DNA of 64,000 nucleotides, from positions 25,408,476 to 25,472,475 of the forward strand of contig NC_053409.1 in NCBI RefSeq assembly GCF_016859285.1, written 5' to 3'. A program made the translations under genes and the position numbers. Positions within the stretch are counted from its first letter, which is position 1. Each line of letters begins with the position of its first letter. Origin of the DNA: Xiphias gladius. Taxonomy: Eukaryota > Chordata > Actinopteri > Istiophoriformes > Xiphiidae. Below the pieces are notes generated by a model. It did not search any database. It was not told the origin of the DNA and was given only the letters and a program-made list of their open reading frames with translations. Positions 14,501 to 29,978 of this stretch are shown one piece after another.

Positions 14501-15504
14501 AGGAGTCCGATTTTCAAAGACAGCTGTGGTATTGTTAGTGCTAATGCACTTGAATCTAATTAGCCAGGTAATATGAGACATGTCTCAAGTAGTTTAGATG
14601 AGGAGGACTCAGGCCCGTGCACTATAATTTACTCACTGGGAATTGTAAAATCTAATTAACTGTTGAATGAATCATTTTAATGCTTTGTAATGAGGTCAGG
14701 TCTTGTTTATCTGAGGATAAAACGTGAATATTTTCTTCTGCCGAGATGGTCGCAGATGGAGCAGAGAGCTGTGGTGAGATATAGAGTAATCTAGGCCGGC
14801 AGATGTGCATGTGGTTCCTGAGGTGGAGGTCTCGACTGGGACACCACCTGCGGGCAGCCACAGAAAGCCCTCGGAGAAAGTCTCTGATGTGGGATTACCT
14901 TCTGAAGTTTATCTGGGAGGACAGCCAGCGTAAGCCGTAATGTCTGCTCGTCCCACACCGCCGTCCGATCATGTCACTGTGACACAGCCGTGACCACGGA
15001 GACTGTTGCCCTGACGACAGACAGCCCAACCGCAACAGAGCACCGAGACTGACAACGTTTGAAGTATTGACCCCATACAAGGTTAATGTGACTGACACGT
15101 GGACAGAAAAACCCCTGTGTGAATTATTTGCCAGAACATGTATTCCCATTAAAAATAACCTCCAAATAATTTTGTGACAACAGCAATGTGGAATTAGGAG
15201 TCTTTTAAATCCAAAAGTCTCATGTGATTACATATAGATTATTGATTAGAAGTCTGATGCAGACTGCAGACCAGGGAAAACTTGTTTTCCAAATGTTCTA
15301 CTCTGGCAAAATGAAGATTAAAGGCAACAGACACAAATTGTTTTTTTCAGGCGTAAATGTCAACATTGAACAGGTGGACACCAGGGTCCCCAAGATTTAA
15401 ATTCTATATAAATTTATACAGAATTTGTATACTGCTTTGGTGCAGCACATGAAGGAGCAAGATTTTAACTGATGCAAAGACAATGATAATTTATTTTACT
15501 ACTA

Positions 15505-15594
<90 letters not shown>

Positions 15595-18500
15595 GGACCG
15601 CTAGGAGCTGGCAGTACAGTACACTGAATATCTTTGGGTTTGGACTATTGGCCGGGCATTTGAATATGTCACCTTGGGCTCTGGGAAATTATAGTGGGCA
15701 ATTTATAGACAAAATCATTAATCAAGAAAATGATCAGTAGATAAATCAATAATGAAAATAATCATTAGTTGCAGCCCTAGTGCTTCTATATCCCTGTATC
15801 AATCTTTATCATCTATATCAATATCAAATAGATTTTATTTTCTGACTCCACAGGCATAACTTTCTGGCTAATCCAGCAAATGATATAACTGATTAATCAA
15901 TGTACTTCATCACATTGATGTAAAAAAGCTAGTAAGTGGATCTTGAGTGAATATTATTTCGTCAAACTACTCTTTACGAGGCAAAGAATGTAGTTTCACG
16001 CTTTGATGCCTGTTGACAGACAGTGTCTATGGTGAACTTGTTAGCCAACAGTTGCTCATCCAGCAGTCTCAGAGCAACATCAGTAATCATTTGGAGTCAT
16101 GTTCCTGACCACCTGGCGAAACTATGTCCAGTACTCCCTCCCCTTTAGCTCTGTTTTTGAGCTCTACCAACTGCTGAGAGAAACATCTGACTCCGTAGCT
16201 GCTAAACGCTCCACTACGTCCGTCAGTTAGTGGCCAGGTGTGTCCGCTGTTTGGTTGCCGAGCACTTTAATTTGAGGGCAGTGGGAGAACTGCCTGGAAG
16301 TCGTTTTACTCAACAGATATCGTCTTTCATTTACAACGGTTGGTTCGCTGACGCACTCCTTAGAAAATTAAAATACTTTCCGACATGTTAGACTATGGTT
16401 GTGCTTTGCGGATGCAAAGTGTCTGGGGCTCAAATCTCACTCAAGCCAACACCCATGCTGGTTAAAAAAGATACTATTAGTACTGCATTTTATCAAAACA
16501 AAGGGCCTTAATGAGGGATGTTGACATTAAATTTGAGCTGGAGCGCTGTCTCTCAGGTGAAGTGAGAACACAAAATTTAAAACCTACAGAATGTTTTGCT
16601 TTTTCAAGTGTTTTAGCAACCCAGTCAGTCTTTCACCACCAATGGGCGTTTTGCAGAATCTGAGAAACACTGTAATGCTGTAGGGGAAACCGAGTGTAAA
16701 CACGCCCACCCAGTGGTGTTGGATTATGTTTTTCCTGACGGTACCTGTCGTGCAGCGGTGATCTCACCCAGCCAGAACCCTGCTATCAGCAAAATAATCT
16801 GCCAACGTGAGACCGGCAGATAAAAAGACGCAGGGGCAAGTTTTCGCAGGCAGAAATAAATTCCTCAACAGTTTTCCAGTAATAAATGTGAGACGCTGCC
16901 TTTTCATTGTCTTACCCATCTACACATCTGCACTGAGCATAGACGTATACAGGCCCAACCGTGTTGGGGACGTGAAGCCTACCCAAAAGAAAGAGAGGAT
17001 AGAGCACAACATCTAGCAGAAGAGATCAGCTCATTTTATTTTAATTCAAAATAAAATTCGGTTTCCTTCATCATCTTTGCACATTTAACAAGAAACTGTG
17101 AACGTTGTAGCACGAATGAACTTTGTTTTGTGCACAGATTAAAATGGCCGGAATGAAAACGCAGTCAGATAATAAAACTAAACTATGTAGTCGTTTTAGT
17201 AAACAGCTGATACAGTGTACAGGAAACACAGCGTTTCATCATCTCAGCCACATTCCTCTAATAATAACAACAACAACCCCTGATGCTAATCACTCCATAA
17301 AAGATTACACCACAAAAACTGACAGCTTAGTTTACATTTGAGAGTCCTCCAACGCACAAAAATGCCTTCTGCTTACTGTTACTTCGCTGTGCAGAACAAT
17401 GTTTGTGCAGAGTTTATTGCCACATCCATCTGCTGAAGAGGGAAAGTTTCTCTGCGCTCACCTTAAATCTGAGTTTAACACCTGCACGTACCAACAGGAT
17501 TTTTATGACGTCTACAACCAGAAACTCAATCCCGGTCCAGTGTGGAACGGGTTTGACGTGGAAACACCTTGTAATAAATATTTGCAAATTCATGGATGAA
17601 AGAGATGGACTAGATGTAATTTTAAGAATTTTTAACTAAGTAATTCAACTTTTTTGTGAAAAAAACAAAACATATCAGACACATATTATTAATAAGAGCT
17701 GAGTAATTTCTAATTTCTAATCTTTTTACACAAACGAATCATATCATGTCTGTCTGTGTGTGGTGGTTCTATAGTTACGCTGGTGACTGTGCTGCTGACG
17801 CCAGAACCTGACGCTCGCCCAGCTCCGGAGCTGAAGTGGCTGCAGGTCAGCCGTCCTTTTCCAGACAGACAGAATGACGCTACGCCGGCACTGCGGGTGA
17901 CACCGCTGGCACCACGTGTTTGTGTTTGAGATCAGACTTACCAGGACTGAGTGCATCCCCATGTAGATTCGACTGACGCAGACCAGCAGACACCAGCAGA
18001 GAGCCAGACTGAAGCCCAGTGCGAGCGGGTACTGTGGAAGGTGAAAGGAGACAATTTTCAACACCAGGTAAAACACCTTCAGTGTTTGGAAACGAAACCA
18101 GTCAGGCATGTTTATAATTAGCAACATTAAGACAAACCATCTTTGATGCAGCTCTGATTAGGTTATGAGAACTTCAACTTTAAGAGAGGCAGTAATCGAT
18201 TACTTTCTCAATGAACTGTACCGCAAATAATAATGAAAAATTCCCTCGTAATTTTTGAGAGCCCAAAGGGACATCTGCAAAAAACTGGTTTTGACCAAGC
18301 AACAGTCCTAAACCCAAAGACGTTTAATTGACCATCAAATCAGACAAAGAAACTCAGCAAATCAGCGGCCGAGCTGCTGGAACCGGCAAATGTGGGGCAA
18401 TGTTTGCTTGAGACATGACTGGAACAATGAATCCATTAAATAGTTAACAAACTAAATCACTGCGGCTCTGGACAGAAGCAAAGACATCCACACATACAAC

Positions 18501-21500
18501 TGAGAAGTTGTAAACAGCAAATGTTGGATGTTTTTATTTGATAATGACGACAGGGTTTTCCCTACCATTGTGAGACTTTGGCGCGGCACCGACTGAACGG
18601 AAAAAAATAAGTAAATAAATAAATAAAAAACTATGCTGAGAGTTCTCTACCGCTCTGGAGAGAGAGGATACCGTACTGGCCCTAATATAAGGCAGTACTT
18701 TTTCCCCGAAACTACACTTTAGAAAAGTCGGGGTTGTCCTATATTTGAGGACTGGAGAATTACGTCTTAATTCTTTACAACAGATATTCTTTCTGAATGG
18801 AGAGAAGTACCAGTGTAACTACGTTCTTTTACACAGTGTTGCATTGTGGGTTATTTGTAGCCTTATTATGTTGCTAGGCTAGTGAGTGTTTTCCAGTCTG
18901 CCCATAGTGGGTCTTTCAGGGTTAATCAGCCTTAAAAAAGTGTTTCATTCGACCAGTTTAGCCTGCTGGAGTTTCTGAAGGCTGGTGTGACATGTTCTGG
19001 TGCCACAGAAGGAATAAATTCACGGGGTCTTTAGGTCTCCCGACGTCTTTACTGCAGAAATAAACCCGGGAGAAAAAACCCGTCAAACAGCCGAGAAATA
19101 AATCTGTCACAGCCGAAAGAAAAGGATTCAACACATTTGTTTGACCTCAAGGAGGCACACAGTGTATTTTGGTGAGAAACAATGAACGAAAACAGAAAAC
19201 CTGTTGTACAAGAAAACTCCACAGAGTTTGAGCATGTAGTGCAAAATTCTTTTAAAACAATTAAAGCCGTATTTATTTAGATGCATATAAAGCTGACTCT
19301 GCTTTGTACGTTGCCTACTGTTCTTTGCCTTTCATCAGCACACGCCTGACTGTGTTTGACATTTTGCAATACATAACTGCACTCGTGAGCCGCTGCATCA
19401 AAGCTAACACATCAGCTTGCGGCACATTGCTGGAGTTGAGTTTCAGCTATACTTTGTTCAGTGTGCAGCTTGTAACAAGCCTTGATAAAATGTTGCAGCG
19501 ATGCGGTGGGTACGATTATCTGTTAATGTGCACTGGACAAAGACGACCTCGTAAATATTTCAGCGATTCTGCTGTTTCCTTATCAGATGTCCGTGGCCTG
19601 TTGCAAAGAGAGAAAGGAGGGACTGAGGGCTGGGTTCACACCGCAGCTTAAAGTGTCCAAAGTCAGATTCTTTTTCCCCCATGTGAGTCAGATTTTCTAA
19701 TCGGTGTAAACTGCAAAAAGCTGTAGCAAGTCACTGTTCTTCAGTTTTGACCTGAGTCACATGAGCACGTGCCTCAAAAACAGATCCAGAAACCGTTAGA
19801 CCTACATGAGACGTGTAGCTCAACGCTCAACCTGAACTCAACAAGTAAATCTTACATCACAGAAGTGTCAGCAGCTTATCTGAGCATTGTCAGCAGGATG
19901 AACACAGATATGCAACAAAGATAACCCGAGGGAGACGAAACTCACAAACTGGAAAAAAAAGAATTAAATCAAAACACAGTCAACAACCAAAGAGACGCAG
20001 TTCAAACCGAGCGTATTTCCAACGTGCATGCACATGTAGTTTAGAGGTCTTCAGGCCCACTTGACGTCCTGTAGATGTTCTGCAGGCTGGAACAAACGAC
20101 CTGTGATAACTTTTGAGCAGCGTGAGCAACACGTGACGGCTGCGAGTTTGTTCATGTCAGCCGATTCCTTCTTGGGAGTTTGGGTTATTTTGTGTTGTTT
20201 CGTCCTAGCCCGTAGCAGGATATGTTTATGTCCCGCTGAGGTAACTTTCTGTTGACATGGAGTTTTCGTTTGTGATGCTGGTCAGTGAATTGTCATTTTA
20301 AGTGCTGCTATTTCTGTAAGTTGACAACTTGTGCAGATGTATGATGTACGGATGATGCTGGGTTACCGGGTGTCCAGGGAGGGTTAGAGTCACTCAACCA
20401 TTCTGAGATGTAGGTGGCAATTCAGAGGTCTGGAGCCAGGCTATGATTCTGATTGAACCTATCCAACATTTCCTCCGCTTGTAACGATTCTTGTACCTCA
20501 AATACCAAGGTGGCCGTCAATTACCAGTGATCCCTTTCCTCCAAATTAAAATCTGTGTAACTCACTGAGTGGATCTCACTGGAAATGTTTTTATGTTAGG
20601 TAACACGAGGCCAGGGTTTACTGTGGTACTGAAAACTGAGTAGGCAGCGAGCCGTGACTGAATGAATGTAATGGATAATGGAAACGATGAATTTAATTTA
20701 ATTGACACTGACAAAGAAACGGTGGATCGGTCACGTCAGGGCCGATACTCTAACCACTCAGTAAAGTCAGCATTGGGTACGGATGCGATACCGATCAAAA
20801 ATGCAAACCACAGTTTTTCTTAACCCCAAGGTGACATCTTCAAATTGCTTGTTTCAAGACATTCAGTCCACCATCACATGAAACAAAGAAAACAAGCGAA
20901 TTCTCGCAATTAAGAAGCTGAAATTAGGTCAAATTTGGCATTTGAGCTTGAATAATCACTTTAACGTTAACCGATTCAAAACAGTTGCCAGATAATTTTC
21001 TGCCCATCAACTGCTCCATGTATTGGCTAATCAGAAAAGTTGGATATGAGCAGCAGTTCGGGACGTGCCGTGCAGATCTGCAGCGTGAACGCAGCCACGC
21101 AGAAGAAAAATGAGTGACAGCTCAGCTGAAAGAGATGACAGATGAAAGAGTGTGCTGCTGAGGTTTGCACACTTGCTAAAAGCCCTTTGTTCCCTTCATT
21201 GTGGCTCCCGTGCGTTGAGATAGCTCAGACTCCCCCTCACACGCCAGAGTTACATGACAAACCCCACACCATCCCTGCGTCTCCCGGACCTCCAGCCCTC
21301 GGGGGAGGAATGATGCATCGGCTGTCTGATGGAAGCTAATTAAAACAGAGACCAACGGCAGTTGGCTCATGTCACTATCTCACACAAACACATTTTATAG
21401 TGCAACTAGAGATGAAACATTTTTGGAGGATTTAATAATATATGATCAGAGCACTATGTCAATACTGAGCTGCGTCCTAAATATTTAAAATCACATCGTA

Positions 21501-24500
21501 AAAAGTTGATTTGAAATCACATAGTTAAAAGACACAAAGTTAAATTTACATTTAGAATCACTGTGTCAAATGGATTTTTAGATGGCCAGAGTATAATCCT
21601 AGAGAATTGGTGAAAAAAAAAAATCTGAATCTTCTTTTTCAGATCAGATAGTTTAAACTATCATTCACTTAGACAAGAGAACTGGGAATGACTTTGGTTG
21701 TTTTATCACAAAATGTTGAAACAATAAACGCTAAGATTGAATTATTTTCCAACCTTAGTTGCACCACTCGTGCCAGCGTCTTTATATTTTCTCTATTTTT
21801 TTGGTCAAATTTCGAATCGACAGTGGTGGTTTGTGACTGAAATGTTCATCGTTTGAAAACCTCGTGGGATGTGCCACTGAGGTTCGCAGGGTCAGAGCAA
21901 ACAAGAAAGAAAAGAGCACAATGAGAATAATGTCTCGGTTACAATGCAGGCGTCATGTATCAACAAGATACGTTTCACTCCCACTGTCTCCATTTACACT
22001 TCATGAACCCTGCCCTCCTTGTAGTCTGTCGGCCTGTAATGATAATACCACTACGATAGCTGCTTTGCACCAGTGTTAGATTCATTCCTTCGGCCCGTAC
22101 TTCAAGGTGACACGCTAACATGCTTGAGACAATGACATATAAGAACCCCTTTTCCAACCCGCATTAGCCTACTGGATAAAAAGATAGAAATGGGATTTGT
22201 ACGTTCTGCCAATGGCGGCTACTGAACTCTGACCTCTCAGTATTTGTCTGGACAAATGTATTTTTCTAGCACAGAGATAACTGCTTATCTGCCAAAGTAA
22301 TCGTTGGTGATGCAGATAAATTAACCACAGCTAAAACGCACCTGCATGTATCCAAAGGCATGCACTAAGTTCACAGCTTGTGCGTAATGGAAAAGTAAAT
22401 AAAACTTGTGAACTTCATTCGCATATTTTACCGCGAGTGAAATTTTTTTTTTCTTTTTCCGTACAATCCTAAAAGATATTCATCTCGGGCTTGAGTTTGG
22501 TGCATTTATCCTTTGTGCGGTTATTCATGTGTCTGCATGCGAAGCCCTGAGAAGGCTTACAATTTTGTATAACTGCATCTATATACAGTATTTAAAGTCA
22601 TCTTGTTGTCTAGCGTTTCGTTTTTACGACTGTCCTCAAATAGCTTGTTTTGTGTTTAATTTACGTTGCGTGGTAAAACCTCCACAATGTGGAATAGGGA
22701 ACTTCCTTACTAGCATTTTTCTCACATTCCCCACGATAATTGTGCACTGAGCCGTTCAGGTCCAGAGTCAGCAGGCAGAAGCGCCTTGCTCCGGGACAAA
22801 ACACAACACTGGTTCAAAGGCTGTTCGCATCAGATATGGGACCGACTGGCCACATTTAGAGAGAGTCCTGTGAGACCGTCATACAGGTGTCAGTTATAAA
22901 CCTTGAGACCTCTTTCAAAAATGAGGTCAGCGTAGAGGGAGAATTTGGTTGAGAAACAAGCATCTTTGTGTGTGTGGATTAGCTGTGAAGCCGGGTCAGA
23001 CATGCGCAGATCAAGGCTTTGTTTAGAAAGAACTCGCTGAGAGTCAGAGGGGACAGGAAGGGGGGGGGGCTGAGGAAACCGTCTGTGGACATGTTGTCCA
23101 AACAGTGTCCTACGTCCGTGTGCAAACAGAGCATGTGTCACCAGGTCCCACGGCTGTGTTTGCATGCTCGCTCTGGCCTCGGGCCTGTGACCGCAGCGGT
23201 GCTGCGGCGGTTGCCTCATGCACAGATTTATGGACATGGTGTGTTTTTTGTGTGGCTTGTGGTTCTATTGACACTGCTTATTGACTTTTAGCCTCAGAGT
23301 GGGGTTTGCTCTGTGCTCCCTAACATGATATGTACTGCACATACATACATACGTGTACACACACCCAAAACCATACTGCTCTCAGGAAGTGCTGTTGTAA
23401 CACTGCCGAGATGTAAGCTTGTAGCGTGTCGGGAAAAAAAAGTGCAGTATTTCACTTTGCAAATGTGTTGGAGCAGAGGTATTAAGTGGCATATAAGGAA
23501 AAGTAAAGTACAAATACCACAGATTTGTACTTCGGTACAGTATTCGAGTAAATATACTAAGTTATCTTCCACCACTAGTTAAGCAGCAGCCTGTTACACC
23601 AGCTGAACCTGAGTTTGACCATAAGTTTTAGCGTAAAGTCAAAACAAACTGCTAGATGAGTACAAATCCTTTAAGTCACGTTGTTGTACCTCTGAAAAGC
23701 GATATCTAAAGTTTTACTTATTTCTTCACTCACTTACGTCGTAACTACTTGCTGTGGTTTCACATTAAACTCGCCACTTTGTTCAGCTGCGCCATCTGCA
23801 CTTGCGATGTAACTTAAGGTCAACCCTAATCAAAACAACGCCGCAGAGAGTGACGTTTCCTCCTGAGCTCCACTTGGGTATATGGGAGAGAAGGACACTT
23901 AGCAGACGCAGTGACTCCTTCCCCGGTGTCTCTCCTTCACTACGTTCAAACTAAGCTACGTTTGAGCATACAGATAGCTGCTGCGAGAGGCACTGGTGTT
24001 TGATTTCTGCTCATGAATTTGAACTAACGTGCAAGATCTTAAAGGAAAGGGGCCACTCTTCGCTCTGTGACAGAAAAACTAGTCTTTAAAAACTACTCTT
24101 AAGAAAAGCAAACACCGTGACGGCCCCTTTCCATCTTTTGAATGCGACAGAAGAGATTTTCGGTGGATGTTTTCCTACAGTTTGAATGAAAACACAATGT
24201 ACAACTTAGGGCCGGAGTTAGGAAACACTATAACTATTAAAATCATTCATGCTTGCAGGAAAAGCTGTAGTGTTCCCACCTAATGTTCCTGCTTGAGGGA
24301 GGAAGCCTCACACAAAGCCTGTTTACCAATATATTGTCTGTTCTGGCTTGAGTGGAGAACATAACAAGAATATAAAGAAACCCACGTCGCAATCAGTAAA
24401 TTATTCTTTATTTCTCTCGTTAAGAAGCCGACGTTCACTTCTTGCAAAAAACACTATTCATCATTCGTATGTTCTCGTATCTCTTCTCCATCTTTCCTTC

Positions 24501-27500
24501 ATCTGGTCGAATCTGTTTTCCATCTCTATTCCTCAGCTCCTTTTTTCACACCCTCTAAATCTCTTCCTCTTGTCTTCCAGTCCAGGCCTCTCTTTGCCCT
24601 TCAGTCTGTTCTCTCCTTTCATATCGTCCTTTCTCCCTTTCACTTTTCTGCATTAATCCCCTCTCCTTGCCCCTAACCACTTCTCTCCTCCGTGCTTTCT
24701 CCATCTCTTTCCCTCTAGTCTCATCTTGTCTGATCTCCTCTCATCTACCATCTACTGTAATATTCTCTCTGCTTCCTACCACCTCTCTCCTCCTTCCCTC
24801 TCTCCGAACTGCTCTTTTCTGTCCCTCGTCTTCTCCCTTATTTCTTCCTTTTGAATATCTTCCACAGAGACATATGGCTCGAGTTACTGCGAGCTGGAGA
24901 AGGGCGGTGGGATGGGAGGAGGACCGTCTGACTGCGGCCCATCCAAATCCAAAATTCCTGCTTTGCTCAGACAAGCCGGCCAAGGCAGAGAATCAGCAGG
25001 AAACCTCACAGAGCAGCTCCAGCAAGTAGCAGGGGAGGTCAGGGACAAACGCTTCCATCTCTCTGAAGGCTTTGCATCTTCCTCTGGAGAAGAGGATAAA
25101 TTGTTGTCTCCACATTTCTACATTTTTAACATTTTTTAACCAAAAAAACAGAACTGTTTTAAGAATATTTTCAAGTCCTAAAAAAGGTCTATTTTTTTTG
25201 TCTGCTGTGCTCTGCCAAAGGAACCTTTCCCTCCTTCTCATATAACATGACTGGCTTCTGTTACACTGATTCAAAGTTTATCCTTAATCGAGAAAATGGA
25301 GCATTTAACACTTTTTTAAATAATACGACTGAGTCTTTGGACTCGGGGAGCATATTGAGTTAAAAGCTTGTGGTCAAAAAAAAGGCAGAGTCCAGTTGCA
25401 AGTCTTTTTTGGTTTGGTCCAGATGAATCTAAAGTCATCAGATTAATGACTCATGTCTGACTTCGGTCCAGGTCACATGACTCAGGTCCACACCTCTGCT
25501 TGTAGCACATAAATCAGTACAGTCTGAGAATGAGTCTTATCATTCTTTCCAACGCAATATACATGCAAAATTCATTAAAACTGGTAAAACTACTAGGGTT
25601 GCCCCCTAAAAGTTGATGACTCGAGTTAAGAAGACCCAAAGTCACTGCTTTTTTTTGGTGTGTTTTATTTTTTTTTGTGCTGCATCATTGCACACAGAGC
25701 TACGCAGGAGCGACAGCACGGCCGGCTGTAAATTATTACAAACCAAGTCTTGCCTCAGAATGAGCGAACCACAAATCTAACCGTGATGGAAGCAGAGAAG
25801 GGCCATCGAAACGGAGGTGGGCAACGCCGGACGGCGTGGGCCAGGGCGGCACGACTCGTGTCTGCCGGCTGCTCCCTCGCTCTCAGCTCCAGCGCTGGAT
25901 GTTAGTGAAGTCACCGGGGCTGCCTTTGGAACTGGACGCAGGTACAAAACGTCGCCTCTGCCGTCCACTGTGGCTGAGCGCTCAGCTGACAGCACCGTCA
26001 GCAGCCGAGCAGGAGAGACTCTCCTCTGCGCACAAGGGTTTTATATCTCAACTCTTACCAGAATGAACACTCTGACCTATTCTGACTATGTGGAAATTCA
26101 ATGATTTGCCATCACAGACGATGAACAAAAAGGTATCGAATTTTTTTTTTTTTTTGGGTCTGTCTCTGTTTTTACTGATATTGTATTTGGCTTTTTCTTG
26201 GCGTTCTGACTCTTTCATTATTATCATTATTATTATTATCATTAGTATTAATATTATTCTCGAATGCAGGCTGATAAAGGAATTTTGTGCCTCCTCATAA
26301 AGAGATTGTAAGTAAGTTGGAATTTACATGGAAACTCCAAAGGAAAAAACCTTTAAGAACGGAACTGTTCATCATCTGTCCAGAAACTATTTCCATGAGC
26401 TTTCCACCAATGTGATAACCCCAAAGTGCGTCAGATATAAACTACAGCTCTTAACGAATCACAGATCGGACCATGAGCCTGAGGAAATGATGATAACGGT
26501 GAGTCAGGTCGAACAACAACGCCGCGTCACATTAAGGCCAAAGTTGTTTGGGAAAATGAGTGTGTCATTGTTGGGGTGAATCTGTCTGCTGTGTGATTTG
26601 GGAGAAACGGATCTGGCCTTTGTATGAGCTCTGCTTTAAGGCTGACATAGTATTAGTACTCAGTTCAGTTGAATTGACTAAGAAAACCCTGCGGTGTAGT
26701 TCACCCAAAGGTAGCTTGCATTTGAGAAAAAAAACAAAACAGTTTGTATCTATTTAGTGCAAAGCCAGAATTTGTTCAGTAATAAATCTGTTAAACAAAA
26801 ACTATGAACTGATGCGTGGACGTGTTGACCAAGACCACCAGGGTCGGACCAGGAACCAAACCAATCTATAATCTATAAACTGTATTTGTGCTTTCATGTG
26901 CTTTCCATGCAGGAGGATAACAATGACCACAGTTTTGAGGCCACAAAAGGGAACATTTTGTTAATTTAGCCCTGTACAAGTTATGTTTTGTGACATAAAA
27001 TCTCTTCAGAAGTCAGACCACCTCCCAAAAGGCCTTCAGAAAACACAGAAGTGCACACTGGCCGTTTCGCATCATTTGTCATCTGTGACATGCACCAGAA
27101 ACTCCTTAAGGGCAGAGGTCAAGGAAAGGTAGCCGGGATCTGCCCATCCGGGGAGTGAATGTGATAAAACTGCTGCCTTTCGTTGACCTTGGACAACCAG
27201 GTTAAACCGTGGTCCGCTGCCACGTTTCTCCCCTTAAATACACTCCAGGTATGAAGTGAAACTGAAGAACAGTGATGGAATAAGAAAATCTTAAGAGGAG
27301 GATTTATGAGTCTGGAGAAAACTCAGGCACGAGGTGCGGCCCTGTCAGTTGCCTGCAGGTCGCATATGTTAAAATCCCGGTTAGGGCAAAGTTGAAGAAC
27401 GACATCTGAGACCAAAATAAACCTGAGAGCATCAGATTTAAAGAGTGAGACAGGGGTCAACATATTATCTGGTGTTCCACAAAAGCAGGTCGGCTGTTTG

Positions 27501-29917
27501 CATTTCCAGACCTTGAATAGAGATTGATATATTCCAAGTGTCTAACAAGCCATGTAGAGAAGGGTTTAGGGAAACGTTACACTTTGTATTTGTTTTCAGA
27601 TTCAGGTTGATGAATAGAAGGAGACCTTTTGTGACAGTAAGGAGAAAGCAGAGAGATACAGACGCTAAATCAGTCTCATCTCGGGGTCCCACGCTTGAAG
27701 GTCAGGGGTCAGCTCTCTTATCACCTCCTCTGCCAGACAGACGGGGAGGCAGCGTGTCCTAAATCAATCCCACCTCTTTTGTCACATCACCAGTGTGAGT
27801 GCACCACATACTTAACACATGGTTACAGTTTGTATAACATGTGCCCTTGGGACATGGGGTTAACTGCGCACACAGTGAACCGTATGCCCTGTTTCTTCAC
27901 TCGTTTCCGCTCACCACTCCAATGCTCTGACCCTTCTTTGGTCTGAATGCTAGAAAGTTCGACTAAAATACACTTTAACCAGCGAGGACTGGTTTGACGA
28001 CTTCCAAATATAGCTCTTGTAATTTATCAGAATAAGGAAATGTTAGGGCTGTACCCAAATCACAACTGTCCAAGTCAAGTCCGATTGCCAGGTCAGGCCG
28101 ATGCTTTGATTCGTGGCTCAATGAATCAAAGCTGAACGGGTGGACATGTCGCCCCTCTACAAAAGTGGCAGGCAACCATGGGGCAATCGCTGTGGCTTCC
28201 GCAATATTTTGCGCCACAAAGCTGAACAAATCTGTAATTTATCTCAGAGTCCAACCCCTCAAACTTAACATGCAACCCTTCTACTAAGATACTTCTGTAG
28301 ATCTGACAAAATAACCTCAACTCAAGGTCCAATTACTGTTTTTTCTTTTCAGGGGATCTCACACTCTTCAGTTGAAGGTGATAGCTCAGTTGTCGTTATA
28401 TAATGTACAAACTGAACTTTGGTCATGCGATAGCAAAGCGGTGGACAAGTGAACAAGCACGACGACTGAGCTTCACCTGCTCATGAAGACAGCCAGATGT
28501 GGTTAAAAGCTCAAGAATGAACTTTCACACTCAGTTGTTAAAGTGCCTATTCCGCATTCTACAATCTGTGTAGAACTTCAGTTCTTTGAAATGGTTGTAA
28601 TCGGCTTTTTATCCATTTCACACTTGCTAGACTGAACTACTGCTCTGGTCAAAGAGCAAAAAATCCACATAGCTGACAGACCCGTCCACACATTGGTCGA
28701 GTTTCCCTCGTCCCTCAGCTCTATCAGAGACAAATGGACTTCCTGCAGATTGTTGTCCATGTTCCTCACTGTGTGGATGCACAGGGAAACAATGGAGGTG
28801 GACTACACAGACTTTCTGTTGGCTTTTAAAGACTCGAAACAATGGTGTGTTGTTCCTCCTGAGCGAATAGGAGGAGATAAAACAAAGAACAACGGCTTGT
28901 AAAAACAAAATTCCTGCATGAATGTTGTTCAAGTGATTTGGCACAACTCAGTTCATTTTCTATGGACTTTAACGGATCTTTTCCGAAGTGGGAAAACAGA
29001 AGGTAAACTGCGAGCTGTTGTCAAGAGATGCTTCGCTGACCAAAAGGTGAGAAAGTATAATTTTTAGCCGCACGTTAGAATACGAAATGTAACGTACTAA
29101 GTGGTTAACATGCTAAAAAGCTGAATGTTACATGTCATGTAAAAATAAAGCTGAGCCAAAGAGCCAAAAGAAGCCTTTCGGATGAGAGGCCAAACGTCTT
29201 CAAGAACATAGTACAAGAAGTAAAGTAGTACACAAGGTAAAGAGTCAACAGACGTGCTCATACTTTGGAAACAGCCACCCTGGATGCTGTCGCTGCATCC
29301 ACTGAGCCAACCACTCAATAACTAATGACAAAGGACAAGACTGACTTCAAAGACAAAGTCTCAGTGATCCTGTATCAGGAGTTGGCAGGTGGGGGGCATT
29401 ATGGGATTGGAGGAAATACCTAAAGCCTCTTTCAAACAGAGATCCCGCTATATTGCTGTTAAGAGGACCCCTAATTATGCCGCCCCCGCTTATTTACATT
29501 GAACAAAAACAAAACGCATACACGCCCCCGTGTGTGATTTTTAGACAGCATACACGTTTATATACACACGTACACATGTATGCATATACATATACATATG
29601 CATATACATATACATACGCACATACATACGCATATGCATACATACATATGCATATACGCACATATATACACATATACACAAACTTATATACACATGTACA
29701 TACACACATATACACACACACTTATATACATATACATACACACATATATGCATATATACATATACATATATGCACACACTCACATACACACACATGTATA
29801 CACATATGTACATACACACACATACACACATATATACATACACACATATACACACATACACACACACCTATATACATATACACACACATATACATATACA
29901 GACATACACACACATAG

Positions 29918-29978
<61 letters not shown>

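Larger units (their letters stand above)
5534..17941 (-). other. sgpp1: sgpp1 intron 2 (12.4 kb)
   Basis: The intron is bounded by GTAAGT (17941) and CCCCCAG (5534). It holds dispersed repeats listed separately (5589-5740, 7453-7741, 7880-8247, 10747-11126, 15690-15780), a (GT)n tract (15508-15590), a 62-bp tandem duplication (8657-8795) and A- or T-rich runs. 13685-13760 and 16015-16330 also look like fragments of dispersed fish repeats, though I cannot name them. No open frame here has family features. Confidence 0.8.
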
